DNA from: CAYNTC01 sp964432925
GTDB lineage: Bacteria > Planctomycetota > Phycisphaerae > Sedimentisphaerales > Anaerobacaceae
DNA: 14,001 nucleotides
Direction of reading: 5' to 3'
Assembly: GCA_964432925.1 (NCBI GenBank)
Contig: CAYSPM010000069.1
Span: forward strand, 1 to 14,001
A program made the translations under genes and the position numbers. Each line of letters starts with the position of its first letter. Position 1 is the stretch's first letter. Below are positions 1 to 7,218 of the stretch, one piece after another. The notes below the pieces were generated by a model that saw nothing but the letters and a program-made list of their open reading frames with translations, had not been told where the DNA came from and did not search any database.

Positions 1-581
1 GGCAGAAATTGCCATGGGTCGAAACAAAAGGATATTCTTTTTCCCAATCCAAGCCTTTCCACGCCCGCTCGCGCCAGAACAATCGCGTCAACCTTGCCCT
101 CATCCAGTAATCTGATCCGTGTCTGAACGTTGCCGCGGATAGGGACTAACCGAAGGTCTGGCCTAAGATGTCTTAACTGAGCAGTACGTCTAAGACTTGA
201 GGTGCTGATCTTAGTTGAACTTTGCAACTGCTCAATCGAACGGATGCTTTCTTTGGTCAGCAAACAGTCCTCCGCATATTGTCTGTCGCAGACCGCTGCT
301 ATAGTCAGACCTTCTCGCTCTATTGTGGGCAGGTCCTTGAAACTGTGAACCGCCAAGTCCGCCTCGCCAGCCAGGAGTATCTCTTCAACTTTCGAGGTAA
401 AAAAGCCGCTTTCTTTGAGACTCCACAATGCCGTTCGCCTATCACGGTCGCCTCTGGTTGTTACTTCCTTAATCTGAATCTTTATTTCTGGATATTTCTC
501 TTTTAGCGCCGAAATGACGATTTGAGTTTGAGCAATAGCGAGCCGGCCTGGCCGAGTTGCGACAGTAAGAATCCTTTTCAT
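1..581 (-). CDS. hemC: Porphobilinogen deaminase (hydroxymethylbilane synthase), partial, C-terminus off the left edge
   Basis: This enzyme polymerises four porphobilinogens into hydroxymethylbilane, the step that leads to uroporphyrinogen III, in the cytoplasm. The reverse strand reads open from ATG at 581 to the window edge, giving 193 codons of a protein normally about 300 aa long. Visible family motifs are VATRPGRLAIAQ at the N-terminus (residues 7-18), AVHSFKDLPT (77-86, holding the catalytic Asp at 83), STSSLRR (126-132) and IRGNVQTR (148-155), followed by DAIVLARAGVERLGL. The C-terminal domain with the cofactor-attaching cysteine lies outside the window. The start ATG overlaps the hemA stop as ATGA, which suggests translational coupling in one operon. 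Two usually conserved spots differ: the ATRxSxLA motif has Gly where Ser is usual, and the GKGLF loop reads ESGFF. The family call is secure; full activity is not shown. Confidence 0.95.
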   Translation of the reverse strand, partial: MKRILTVATRPGRLAIAQTQIVISALKEKYPEIKIQIKEVTTRGDRDRRTALWSLKESGFFTSKVEEILLAGEADLAVHSFKDLPTIEREGLTIAAVCDRQYAEDCLLTKESIRSIEQLQSSTKISTSSLRRTAQLRHLRPDLRLVPIRGNVQTRIRLLDEGKVDAIVLARAGVERLGLGKRISFCFDPWQFL

Positions 582-1849
582 TGGCTGCCTTGATCTTCTG
601 AAAAGAACATTTTGTTTATCAGGTCTACTGCCTGGAGTTGCTCTGCGTTTAGTTCCCTGCCACCATTCTTAATAAAACTAATTGGCGCGTGTAACAACTT
701 TTTCACTAGGGATTCAGCAAAGTATTCCAGCTTATCTGCGCTGTCTGGGCCGAAATTCTTTGCATAGCGTCTCGCTTCGCTATGAGCCAGCCTTGTGCCT
801 TTTTCAAGAAGTTTAGAAATCACCGGCACAACGTTTAGAGAGTCGTACCATCGCATAAACTCATCTGTAAATTCAGCAACGATTGCCTGAGCCTTTGGGA
901 TTTCAGTACTACGTTTTTTCCTGTTGACTTTTACCTGCTCATTAAGGTCGTCAATATTGATTAGCGTGGCACACTTGAATCGAGCGACTCTCGGCTCGAC
1001 GTCTCTGGGTACTGCTATATCGATTATAAGCAGCGGTCTTTTTCTGCCGGTAAGGCTGGGTTTTGCCATTTCATACGTAACTACAGGTTTGTCGGCAGCG
1101 GTCGAGCTAATCAGCAAATCCACGTCAGCAAGTCTTTTTACTATATGCGGCAGGCCAATAACTTCGGCTTTATCAAAGGACGAGGCAATCGTGCGTGCCT
1201 TTGGTTTATTGCGGTTTGCTATGATAAGTTGCCTTAGTCCTGATTTTGTTAGATACCTTGCAACAAGCTCAGCGTTTTCGCCGGCACCGATTACCATAGC
1301 GGTGCTGCTTAATAAGTCTATTTTGTCCGTAGCCAACTCCACAGCAGCCAGAGCGATGGAAACCGCGCCGCAGTTGATGTTAGTGTGGGTGCGTACAGCT
1401 TTGCCTACCCGAAACGCACTATGAAAGAGCTTATGAAATATCAATTTGCTCGTCCGGCAGTCGGTTGACTCGCGATACGCAGTTTTTACCTGCGACAGGA
1501 TTTGGTTTTCGCCAATCATTTGTGAATCAAGGCCCGCGGCAACTTCAAACAGGTGCCGAACCAAATCGACACCCGTAGTTTCGATACTGTATTTTCTCCA
1601 GGTGGTGACCGCGCCAGACTGTACACCTCGTATCAACTCTTCGATGAATTTCCTGCAATCAAAGGCCTTGTTAGCATAGAGATAAAACTCCAGTCGATTA
1701 CAGGTATCGAGGATTACCGCTTCGCTGATTTGCTCCTCGGCGTGTACCTTTTTCAGTATGTGGCGCCTTTGCTCAGCGGTCAAAGCAACCCTCTCGCGGT
1801 GCTGTACCGGACAGTTGTGATAAGTCAGGCTATTTACTACGAGCTTCAT
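578..1849 (-). CDS. hemA: Glutamyl-tRNA reductase
   Basis: This NADPH-dependent enzyme reduces glutamyl-tRNA(Glu) to glutamate-1-semialdehyde, the first committed step of C5-pathway tetrapyrrole synthesis. At 423 aa it has the normal family length. The N-terminal catalytic domain carries ILDTCNRLEFY with the nucleophilic Cys at residue 50, then GLDSQMIGENQILSQVK (106-122) and FRVGKAVRTHTNINCGAVS (146-164). The NADPH-binding domain shows MVIGAGENAELVARYL (185-200) and IIANRN (209-214). The C-terminal third is the helical dimerisation domain ending in VKKLLHAPI (382-390). The start is supported by alignment with the usual family N-terminus and by AGAGG close upstream, although the spacing is short. 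The gene is first in a hemA-hemC operon and diverges from ccsB. Nothing looks broken. Confidence 0.97.
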   Translation of the reverse strand: MKLVVNSLTYHNCPVQHRERVALTAEQRRHILKKVHAEEQISEAVILDTCNRLEFYLYANKAFDCRKFIEELIRGVQSGAVTTWRKYSIETTGVDLVRHLFEVAAGLDSQMIGENQILSQVKTAYRESTDCRTSKLIFHKLFHSAFRVGKAVRTHTNINCGAVSIALAAVELATDKIDLLSSTAMVIGAGENAELVARYLTKSGLRQLIIANRNKPKARTIASSFDKAEVIGLPHIVKRLADVDLLISSTAADKPVVTYEMAKPSLTGRKRPLLIIDIAVPRDVEPRVARFKCATLINIDDLNEQVKVNRKKRSTEIPKAQAIVAEFTDEFMRWYDSLNVVPVISKLLEKGTRLAHSEARRYAKNFGPDSADKLEYFAESLVKKLLHAPISFIKNGGRELNAEQLQAVDLINKMFFSEDQGSQ

Positions 1850-2072
1850 TACCTCTAATCTCGTTTTTTATGGCGGTTAATTGCTATACAAGTGTAATCG
1901 ATAAGAACGTAACTATCAAGACCTATCAGTTGACTGGCGACGCAGCGTGAGGCAGTGCCAAATATTCTTGCAAACACTTCTCATTGTGCCATAATTTCCT
2001 GCTGTAGTTCGCATATCCTTGTTTTGCGATAAGCAATTGCTATAGCAATTAAAGAAATAAACAGAGGCCAGG
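1850..2072. promoter_or_regulatory. Divergent promoter region between hemA and ccsB
   Basis: This 223-bp gap must hold the promoters of hemA (minus) and ccsB (plus). It contains a perfect 16-bp palindrome at 2035-2050 just upstream of the ccsB ribosome binding site, and a second copy of its core AATTGCTATA at 1879-1888, close to hemA. It also holds TGCCAAAT at 1956-1963 and TGCCATAA at 1987-1994, a pair that recurs with the same spacing upstream of clpB. No convincing -35/-10 pair was identified. No ORF in the gap looks real. Confidence 0.6.
2035..2050. promoter_or_regulatory. Perfect 16-bp palindrome, candidate operator of ccsBA (and hemA)
   Basis: AATTGCTATAGCAATT is its own reverse complement. 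It ends 22 bp before the ccsB start codon, so it would overlap the promoter or the early leader. Its core AATTGCTATA appears again at 1879-1888 on the hemA side of the same gap. A dimeric transcription factor site is the simplest reading, but the regulator is unknown and this is inference. Confidence 0.4.
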
Positions 2073-3089
2073 ATGAGGAAGCTCAAACGGATGTTGATGT
2101 GGGCCGGTTTGGTCTTGATCCTGCTTCTTATATTCCTTTCGGTTTATGGTGCATTTATTGGCGCCGAGCGAGCCAGAGCCTTTTTCAATTCTCTGCCGTT
2201 GGCTGTATATTGGTCGGCCTTAACGCTGACGTTGATGGTGGGCATTATAGCATTCCGCAGACTGATTCGCGTGCCCGGCCTTTTGCTTATTCATCTTGGT
2301 TGTATCCTTGTTCTCGCTGGTGGTATTTGGGGTTCCGAGGCCGTAGATAAGCTTCGGGACAAAATTCTTTCAATAGACACGATTCGAGCGGGCCGAATGG
2401 CAATATTTGAAGGAGCTGTAGAAAATCGAGTCACATTACAGGGTAGCGATCAGGTAAAGCAATTGCCTTTTCACGTCAAACTCAAAGATTTCCGGCTGGA
2501 ATACTACGAGCCGGGCAACCTGCTGATCCAAAGCAGGCAGGGCAAACACTGGAAGGTTCCTGCTGAGGTTGGGGCCAAATTCTCTCTGGGTGATGACATC
2601 GGTAAACTCAAAATCCTGAAAATCTTTGAGAACTTCAAAATCAAAATCGAGGGTGATGAACGCGTTGCCTACGATGCTGTTGGTCCTGGCTCGAATCCGG
2701 CTGTCGAGGTTCAAATCGAGCCTCCAGATGGTGAGGTGGCTACCAAGTATGTGTTTGAACGGTTCCCTGGTCGTGTTCATCCTGAGGATAAAATTGCGTT
2801 TCGATATGAAAGAGTTGTGCGCGAGTATATAAGCGAGCTGCAGATAACTCGGGATAACGAAGTTGTCGCTGAAAAGGATGTCCAGGTAAACGATCCGCTT
2901 CATTTCGGCGGGTACCATTTCTACCAAAACTCTTATGACGCTGAATCTGGCCGGTACACTATTCTAATGGTCGTTTCTGACACCGGCCTTAATCTTGTCT
3001 ACGGTGGATACCTTATGCTTTGCGTTGGTGTTTTCTGGCATTTTTGGATAAGGCATTTATTTGTGTCTGTAAAAGCGAAGCTTGCATAG
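2073..3089 (+). CDS. ccsB: Cytochrome c biogenesis protein CcsB/ResB family
   Basis: This is the ResB-like component of the system II (Ccs) machinery, which with CcsA moves haem across the cytoplasmic membrane and attaches it to apocytochrome c. The 338-aa protein has hydrophobic segments at about 8-28, 45-61 and 68-87, then a long extracytoplasmic domain (about 90-300), then a last segment near 304-325. The family signature VNDPLHFGGYHFYQNSY lies at 272-288, shortly before the last membrane segment. Histidines within membrane segments (H74 and H323) are candidates for haem ligation. The protein is at the short end for ResB, as in compact split CcsB proteins. The stop codon directly abuts the ccsA start, so the two are co-translated. 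The divergent hemA-hemC operon fits a haem-linked locus. Confidence 0.88.
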   Translation: MRKLKRMLMWAGLVLILLLIFLSVYGAFIGAERARAFFNSLPLAVYWSALTLTLMVGIIAFRRLIRVPGLLLIHLGCILVLAGGIWGSEAVDKLRDKILSIDTIRAGRMAIFEGAVENRVTLQGSDQVKQLPFHVKLKDFRLEYYEPGNLLIQSRQGKHWKVPAEVGAKFSLGDDIGKLKILKIFENFKIKIEGDERVAYDAVGPGSNPAVEVQIEPPDGEVATKYVFERFPGRVHPEDKIAFRYERVVREYISELQITRDNEVVAEKDVQVNDPLHFGGYHFYQNSYDAESGRYTILMVVSDTGLNLVYGGYLMLCVGVFWHFWIRHLFVSVKAKLA

Positions 3090-3884
3090 ATGGAGATCAA
3101 ATATACAATTCAGGGACTGCTTATTTATCTTGCTATCGCTGGATACATGCTGGCATTCGTCACTACCTTGCTGCGCCGTCCAAAGATGGGACATCTTCTA
3201 TATTTAGTTGGCTTCGTGATTTCAGCCCTATCTTATGCTTACCGTTGGTACGACGTTCGCCATGTGCCATTGCAGAACCTTTTCGAGGTCTTCTTGTTTT
3301 TAGGAGCGTTTTCTTATCCGGTCTCGTGGTTCTGCAGGCGTTTTTTACGTATCGCCGGCCAGTGTGCTGACGTGCTTATAGCTGTGTTGGTGCTCGTCCC
3401 GGCTGGCTTTGTCTTTAGCGCAAAGGCTCAACAATTGCCGCCGGCCCTACAAAGCTGGCTATTTGCACCACATGTTGCTGTGTATATGCTCTCGTACATT
3501 TTCATGGCAAAGGCTACCGTCCAGGCTGGTGCTCAGTTAGTATGCATGACCTACAACAGCGATGAAAAGTTCATCTCAGCGGAAGAAGCAACGTACCGCA
3601 TGGTTTGTGTCGGCTTTCCGTTGCTGACTCTCGGCCTGGTGCTCGGAAGTTGGTGGGGCAAGCTCGCATGGGGTGACTATTGGGGCTGGGACCCTAAAGA
3701 GTCCTGGTCTCTGGCCTCCTGGCTGGTCTACGTCGGATATTTGCACTTTCGTTATATGTTCGGCAAAAAACACTCGCGCATCAACAGCATCTGGGTCATC
3801 ACAGGTATGGTAGTCATTGTGATAACCCTGTTATGGGTGAATCTAACTCGACTTTTCGCCGGCTTGCACAGCTACGCGACCTGA
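3090..3884 (+). CDS. ccsA: Cytochrome c biogenesis protein CcsA (WWD-domain haem handling protein)
   Basis: This is the partner of CcsB in system II cytochrome c assembly, an integral membrane protein of the haem handling protein family. The 264 aa are mostly hydrophobic, with about seven or eight predicted membrane segments. The tryptophan-rich WWD motif that presents haem is clear at 187-207 (SWWGKLAWGDYWGWDPKES). It is flanked by the two expected external histidines, H128 (FAPHVAVYM) and H260 (AGLHSYA). The conserved PLQNLFEVF segment at 60-68 is also typical. ATG follows the ccsB TAG with no spacer, so translation probably depends on ccsB. Length and motifs are complete, and this looks like a working gene. 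Confidence 0.95.
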   Translation: MEIKYTIQGLLIYLAIAGYMLAFVTTLLRRPKMGHLLYLVGFVISALSYAYRWYDVRHVPLQNLFEVFLFLGAFSYPVSWFCRRFLRIAGQCADVLIAVLVLVPAGFVFSAKAQQLPPALQSWLFAPHVAVYMLSYIFMAKATVQAGAQLVCMTYNSDEKFISAEEATYRMVCVGFPLLTLGLVLGSWWGKLAWGDYWGWDPKESWSLASWLVYVGYLHFRYMFGKKHSRINSIWVITGMVVIVITLLWVNLTRLFAGLHSYAT

Positions 3885-4084
3885 CGTCATAAACATATAC
3901 AAGCAGGCTAATTAAAGTAACATAGAGAAAACTGGCACATCTGTCCAATAGACTTTGCTTCATAAACAATCTATCATTGGCGCTGCGGTTGTATTACGAT
4001 ATAAATGTAAGCTCATCCAGATTCGGATGTAGGCATATTAGATAGTTGAGTTATATTCAGGAATGTTGAAAGGAGTGAGTACCG

Positions 4085-4882
4085 ATGACCAGAAATGTAT
4101 CAATAATCTTGCTTGTTTTATTGGCCTTATCTTTCGCAGGCTGTGCCGCCGAGCAGACGGCTAAAGCTGATGAGAAATTGCAGTACGTCGAGACAGAGAC
4201 CGGCCGATGGCTCGTGCATGATATGAATCGGCCTGCACCGCCTGTGATTAAGCCGGGGATAGACTGCCAGCCCCCTTCCGATGCCATTGTGCTTTTCGAC
4301 GGAAAAGACCTTTCAAAATGGACAGATACCAAAGGCCGGCCGGCAAGATGGCTCGTCCGAGATGGCTATGCTGAAGTAGTCAAAGACACCGGCTCCATTA
4401 AAACAAAGCAAGGCTTCGGCTCTTGCCAGTTGCACATCGAGTTTGCAACTCCTGAAGAAGTCAAAGGACACAGCCAGGAAAGAGGCAACAGTGGTGTATA
4501 CCTTATGTCCAATTACGAGGTGCAAGTCCTCGACTCATACAATAACAAAACATATCCCGACGGCCAGTGCGCAGCTCTTTACGGCCGGGCCGTTCCTCTT
4601 GTAAATGCCTGCCGAAAGCCGGGCAAGTGGCAGTCATACGACATCATCTTCCACCGCCCAATTTTTAAGAGCGGTAAGGTAGTAAGAAAAGCCACCTTTA
4701 CCGTACTGCATAATGGCGTCCTCGTCCACGACCACGTCCAGCTTGAAGGCACCACCGATTGGCGAGGCCCACATGCTGTTAGCCCATATCGTCCACACAG
4801 AGACAAACTACCCCTGATGCTCCAGGACCACGGTAATCCCGTCAGGTACCGAAACATCTGGATCCGTGAGCTAAGAGATTAA
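4085..4882 (+). CDS. DUF1080 / 3-keto-disaccharide hydrolase family lipoprotein
   Basis: The protein has 265 aa. Residues 1-20 form a lipoprotein signal ending FAGC, with Cys20 as the predicted lipidation site, so it should be anchored on the outside of the cytoplasmic membrane or in the outer membrane. From about residue 66 it matches the DUF1080 fold: IVLFDGKDLSKW (68-79) is the family's usual opening, followed by GSCQLHIEF, NSGVYL (135-140), YEVQVLDSY (144-152) and a typical ending with IWIREL (258-263). Characterised members hydrolyse 3-keto-glycosides; the substrate here cannot be read from sequence. A strong ribosome binding site (AAAGGAG at 4069-4075) precedes the ATG. A REP hairpin begins 4 nt after the stop. 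The next gene also encodes a carbohydrate-active protein, so joint sugar breakdown is plausible. Confidence 0.88.
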   Translation: MTRNVSIILLVLLALSFAGCAAEQTAKADEKLQYVETETGRWLVHDMNRPAPPVIKPGIDCQPPSDAIVLFDGKDLSKWTDTKGRPARWLVRDGYAEVVKDTGSIKTKQGFGSCQLHIEFATPEEVKGHSQERGNSGVYLMSNYEVQVLDSYNNKTYPDGQCAALYGRAVPLVNACRKPGKWQSYDIIFHRPIFKSGKVVRKATFTVLHNGVLVHDHVQLEGTTDWRGPHAVSPYRPHRDKLPLMLQDHGNPVRYRNIWIRELRD

Positions 4883-4886
4883 CTAA

Positions 4887-4908
4887 GTAGGGTGGGCTTA
4901 AGCCCACC
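4887..4908 (+). repeat. REP-like element: GTAG plus an 18-bp perfect palindrome
   Basis: GTAG (4887-4890) is followed directly by GGTGGGCTTAAGCCCACC (4891-4908), a perfect 18-bp palindrome able to form a 7-bp stem with a TTAA loop. A GTAG tetranucleotide at the foot of a hairpin is the known layout of REP sequences bound by REP-associated tyrosine transposases. It lies 4 nt after the stop of the DUF1080 gene, so the hairpin may also affect that mRNA's 3' end. Confidence 0.75.
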
Positions 4909-4930
4909 AACGGAAAAATGTTTTTGTTTT

Positions 4931-4986
4931 GGTGGGGCATCCATTCTCCTCCCCAAGGGATGCGAAGGATGAAAGCCCCACCCTAC
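4931..4986 (-). repeat. REP-like element with long loop, inverted relative to the one at 4887
   Basis: Read on the minus strand, GTAG (4986-4983) is followed by the arm GGTGGGGC (4982-4975), which pairs with the matching arm at 4938-4931. The 36-nt interior contains a further short inverted pair, CATCC/GGATG. Together with 4887-4908 it forms an outward-GTAG inverted pair, comparable to the paired REPs called BIMEs in enterobacteria. Confidence 0.65.
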
Positions 4987-5113
4987 CACAAATGTAAGCT
5001 CCAAAAGACTTTTTTTCGCACACTACAGGTCTTAAAACCAACAAGGAAAGAATCAGTTGCGAATGGCCATCCCTTTTCTATAACATGCCCTTAAGGTTCA
5101 GTTTGGGGCAGTT

Positions 5114-5119
5114 AAGGAG
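5114..5119 (+). promoter_or_regulatory. Ribosome binding site that fixes the start at 5128
   Basis: AAGGAG lies 8 nt before ATG 5128. An in-frame GTG at 5119 overlaps this site and so is not credible as the start; ATG 5128 is chosen. Confidence 0.8.
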
Positions 5120-5127
5120 TGCAAGAA

Positions 5128-6942
5128 ATGAGGCGTCTCAGATCGGCTATGCTGTACATGATTTCCTTTGTGCTTGTGACCGAAACATATTGCCTGGGTG
5201 CTGTGCAAGACCCGGTGGTTTGGGGTGAGCTTAAGAAATGGCACAAGGTCACGATTACTTTTGATGGGCCTCAAACCAGCGAGGATGGTAAGCTCAATCC
5301 GTTTCGAGACTATCGTTTGAACGTAATATTTACACAAGGCAAAAAGCGACGTGTCGTGCCTGGTTACTACGCAGCCGACGGCAACTCAGCCGAAACCAGT
5401 GCCATCAGCGGCAACAAATGGCGTGTGCATTTCGTGCCCGATGAAGTGGGCCGATGGGACTACGTAGCATCTTTTCGTACCGCACCTGGTGTGGTATTTA
5501 GCGAAGATATGAATGCGGGCTCTCCAACCGCTTTTAACGGCATCGCCGGTTCTTTTACAATCGGTTATACCGACAAAACTGGGCGAGATCATCGAGCCAA
5601 GGGACTACTCAAATACGTCGGCAAACGCTATTTGCAGTTTGCTGAGACCGGCGAATATTTCATTAAGGGTGGGGCTGACAGCCCTGAAAACTTCCTTGCA
5701 TACGCTGACTTCGATGGAACCTATGATACTGGCGAACTCAAACGCGAGGGAGAAGCCAAGGGTGAAGAGTTCCTGCATCGCTACGAGCCACATGAGCAGG
5801 ATTTTGAGATCGGTGACCCGACATGGCAAAATGGGAAAGGTAAAGGCATAATTGGTGCTCTGAATTATCTCGACAGCAAAGGCATGAATAGTGTTTACTT
5901 CATCACATACAACGTTGATGGCGGTGACGGTAAAGATGTCTGGCCTTGGACAAGTCCCGACGAGAAATTTCGCTTCGATTGCTCTAAGCTCGACCAGTGG
6001 GAAATTGTTTTTTCCCACATGGATGCGCTTGGTATCCAACTACACGTCATCACGCAGGAACAGGAAAACGACCAGGGTCTTGATGGCGGCGACCTTGGTC
6101 CCCAGCGGAAGCTCTCCTATCGGGAACTCGTAGCTCGCTTTGCACATCACTTGGCATTGGTTTGGAACCTTGGCGAGGAGAACACAAACACAGATGAACA
6201 ACGTAGGGCTTTTGCGCATTATATAAGAGAGCTCGACCCGTACGATCACCCTATTGTTGTACATACATTTCCAGGGGCGTATGATAAGGTCTATACGCCG
6301 CTCTTGGGATATGAGTATTTCGAGGGACCATCGCTGCAAACAAACGATACTCACGCTCAAACACTAAAGTGGATAGACCGCTCAGCAGGGGCAGGCTATG
6401 AGTGGTTTGTTTGTCTGGATGAAATCGGTCCGGCTCATACTGGAGTCAAACCTGATGAAGACGACTACTGGCACGACGAGGTGCGAAAGAAACATCTGTG
6501 GGCTAATCTTATGGCTGGCGGAGCAGGTGTCGAATGGTACTTCGGCTATAATTATGCAAACAACGATCTTACCTGCGAAGATTGGCGAAGCCGAGAGCAT
6601 ATATGGAATCTAACGCGTTACGCTCTGGAGTTCTTTCACAAGCATTTACCCTTTATTGAAATGACCAACCATGATGAGCTAACCTCCATCAGCGACGACT
6701 ATTGCTTTGCCAAGCCCGAACAGATTTACGTCATTTATCTGCCTTCTGGCGGTACCACAAATCTGGAGCTGGGTGGTGACTCTAAGAGTTACACAGTACA
6801 ATGGTTCAACCCACGCACCGGCGGAGGTCTGCTGGCAGGTACTGTTGGAATAGTTACCGGGCCCGGCCCGGTTGCAATAGGCCATCCACCGCATGACACA
6901 TCCAAGGACTGGATCGCGCTTGTAAAGAAGTTGAAACCGTAG
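5128..6942 (+). CDS. Exported DUF5060-domain protein with glycoside hydrolase-like TIM barrel
   Basis: The protein has 604 aa. The N-terminus (basic MRRLRSAM, hydrophobic stretch to about residue 25) looks like a Sec signal peptide, probably cleaved near LGA/VQDP. Residues about 28-148 match DUF5060, a beta-sandwich that precedes catalytic barrels: VVWGELKKWHKVTITFDG, then NPFRDYRLNVIF and WRVHFVPDEVGRWDYVA. Residues about 160-500 resemble the TIM barrel of DUF4038/GH140-like enzymes. Candidate catalytic carboxylates are E350 or E351 in WNLGEEN and E432 in CLDEIGPAH, a spacing that suits an acid/base and nucleophile on two strands. The last 75 residues (YVIYLPSGG, VQWFNPRTGG) resemble the collagenase-type putative collagen-binding domain often found at the C-terminus of these proteins. 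Substrate is unknown; a plant or algal polysaccharide side-chain glycosidase is a reasonable guess. Confidence 0.8.
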   Translation: MRRLRSAMLYMISFVLVTETYCLGAVQDPVVWGELKKWHKVTITFDGPQTSEDGKLNPFRDYRLNVIFTQGKKRRVVPGYYAADGNSAETSAISGNKWRVHFVPDEVGRWDYVASFRTAPGVVFSEDMNAGSPTAFNGIAGSFTIGYTDKTGRDHRAKGLLKYVGKRYLQFAETGEYFIKGGADSPENFLAYADFDGTYDTGELKREGEAKGEEFLHRYEPHEQDFEIGDPTWQNGKGKGIIGALNYLDSKGMNSVYFITYNVDGGDGKDVWPWTSPDEKFRFDCSKLDQWEIVFSHMDALGIQLHVITQEQENDQGLDGGDLGPQRKLSYRELVARFAHHLALVWNLGEENTNTDEQRRAFAHYIRELDPYDHPIVVHTFPGAYDKVYTPLLGYEYFEGPSLQTNDTHAQTLKWIDRSAGAGYEWFVCLDEIGPAHTGVKPDEDDYWHDEVRKKHLWANLMAGGAGVEWYFGYNYANNDLTCEDWRSREHIWNLTRYALEFFHKHLPFIEMTNHDELTSISDDYCFAKPEQIYVIYLPSGGTTNLELGGDSKSYTVQWFNPRTGGGLLAGTVGIVTGPGPVAIGHPPHDTSKDWIALVKKLKP

Positions 6943-7218
6943 ATGCTTATAACAGTCTTAGTTAGAGTTCCCCCAGCGGCGAGATTCTCAGTGAAGAACA
7001 TTGTTTATATGATATAAAACCACAGCTACTCTGCCCGGATGCTTTACTATCGATAGAACAAGAGAGCAAACGACTGCCAAATTGGCACATTTCCACAGGC
7101 GATTATGCCATAACTATTTGTTTTAACATCGATTACGATCTAAAAGCGGTTAGGCACGCTGTTTGCACAAATTGTCTAAGAGATACGGAAGTTTCGTATA
7201 TTCAAAAAAGGTGCAGAC
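6943..7218. promoter_or_regulatory. clpB upstream region with two inverted repeats
   Basis: This 276-bp gap carries no credible gene. It contains TGCCAA-A-TTGGCA at 7075-7087 (perfect dyad), TGCCATAA at 7106-7113, and a 17-bp near-perfect palindrome at 7183-7199 just before the clpB ribosome binding site (AAAAAAGGTG, 7204-7213). A loose -10-like TATGAT occurs at 7008-7013. No CIRCE element, the usual HrcA heat-shock operator, is present. Confidence 0.45.
7183..7199. promoter_or_regulatory. 17-bp imperfect palindrome before the clpB ribosome binding site
   Basis: ATACGGAA-G-TTTCGTAT has 8-bp arms with one mismatch. It ends 4 nt before the purine-rich ribosome binding site. It could be a repressor operator or a small leader hairpin; the sequence alone does not decide. 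Confidence 0.35.

Noticed and set aside
924..1424. Long plus-strand ORF opposite hemA
   Set aside because: It lies wholly inside hemA, whose protein is clearly conserved, and its own translation shows no recognisable domain; a shadow frame.
5119..5127. GTG start giving the DUF5060 protein three extra residues
   Set aside because: The GTG overlaps the AAGGAG ribosome binding site that serves ATG 5128.
7150..7179. CIRCE-like operator upstream of clpB (TTAGGCA ... TGTCTAA)
   Set aside because: The arms do not match TTAGCACTC/GAGTGCTAA, there is a mismatch, and the spacer is 16 nt instead of 9.
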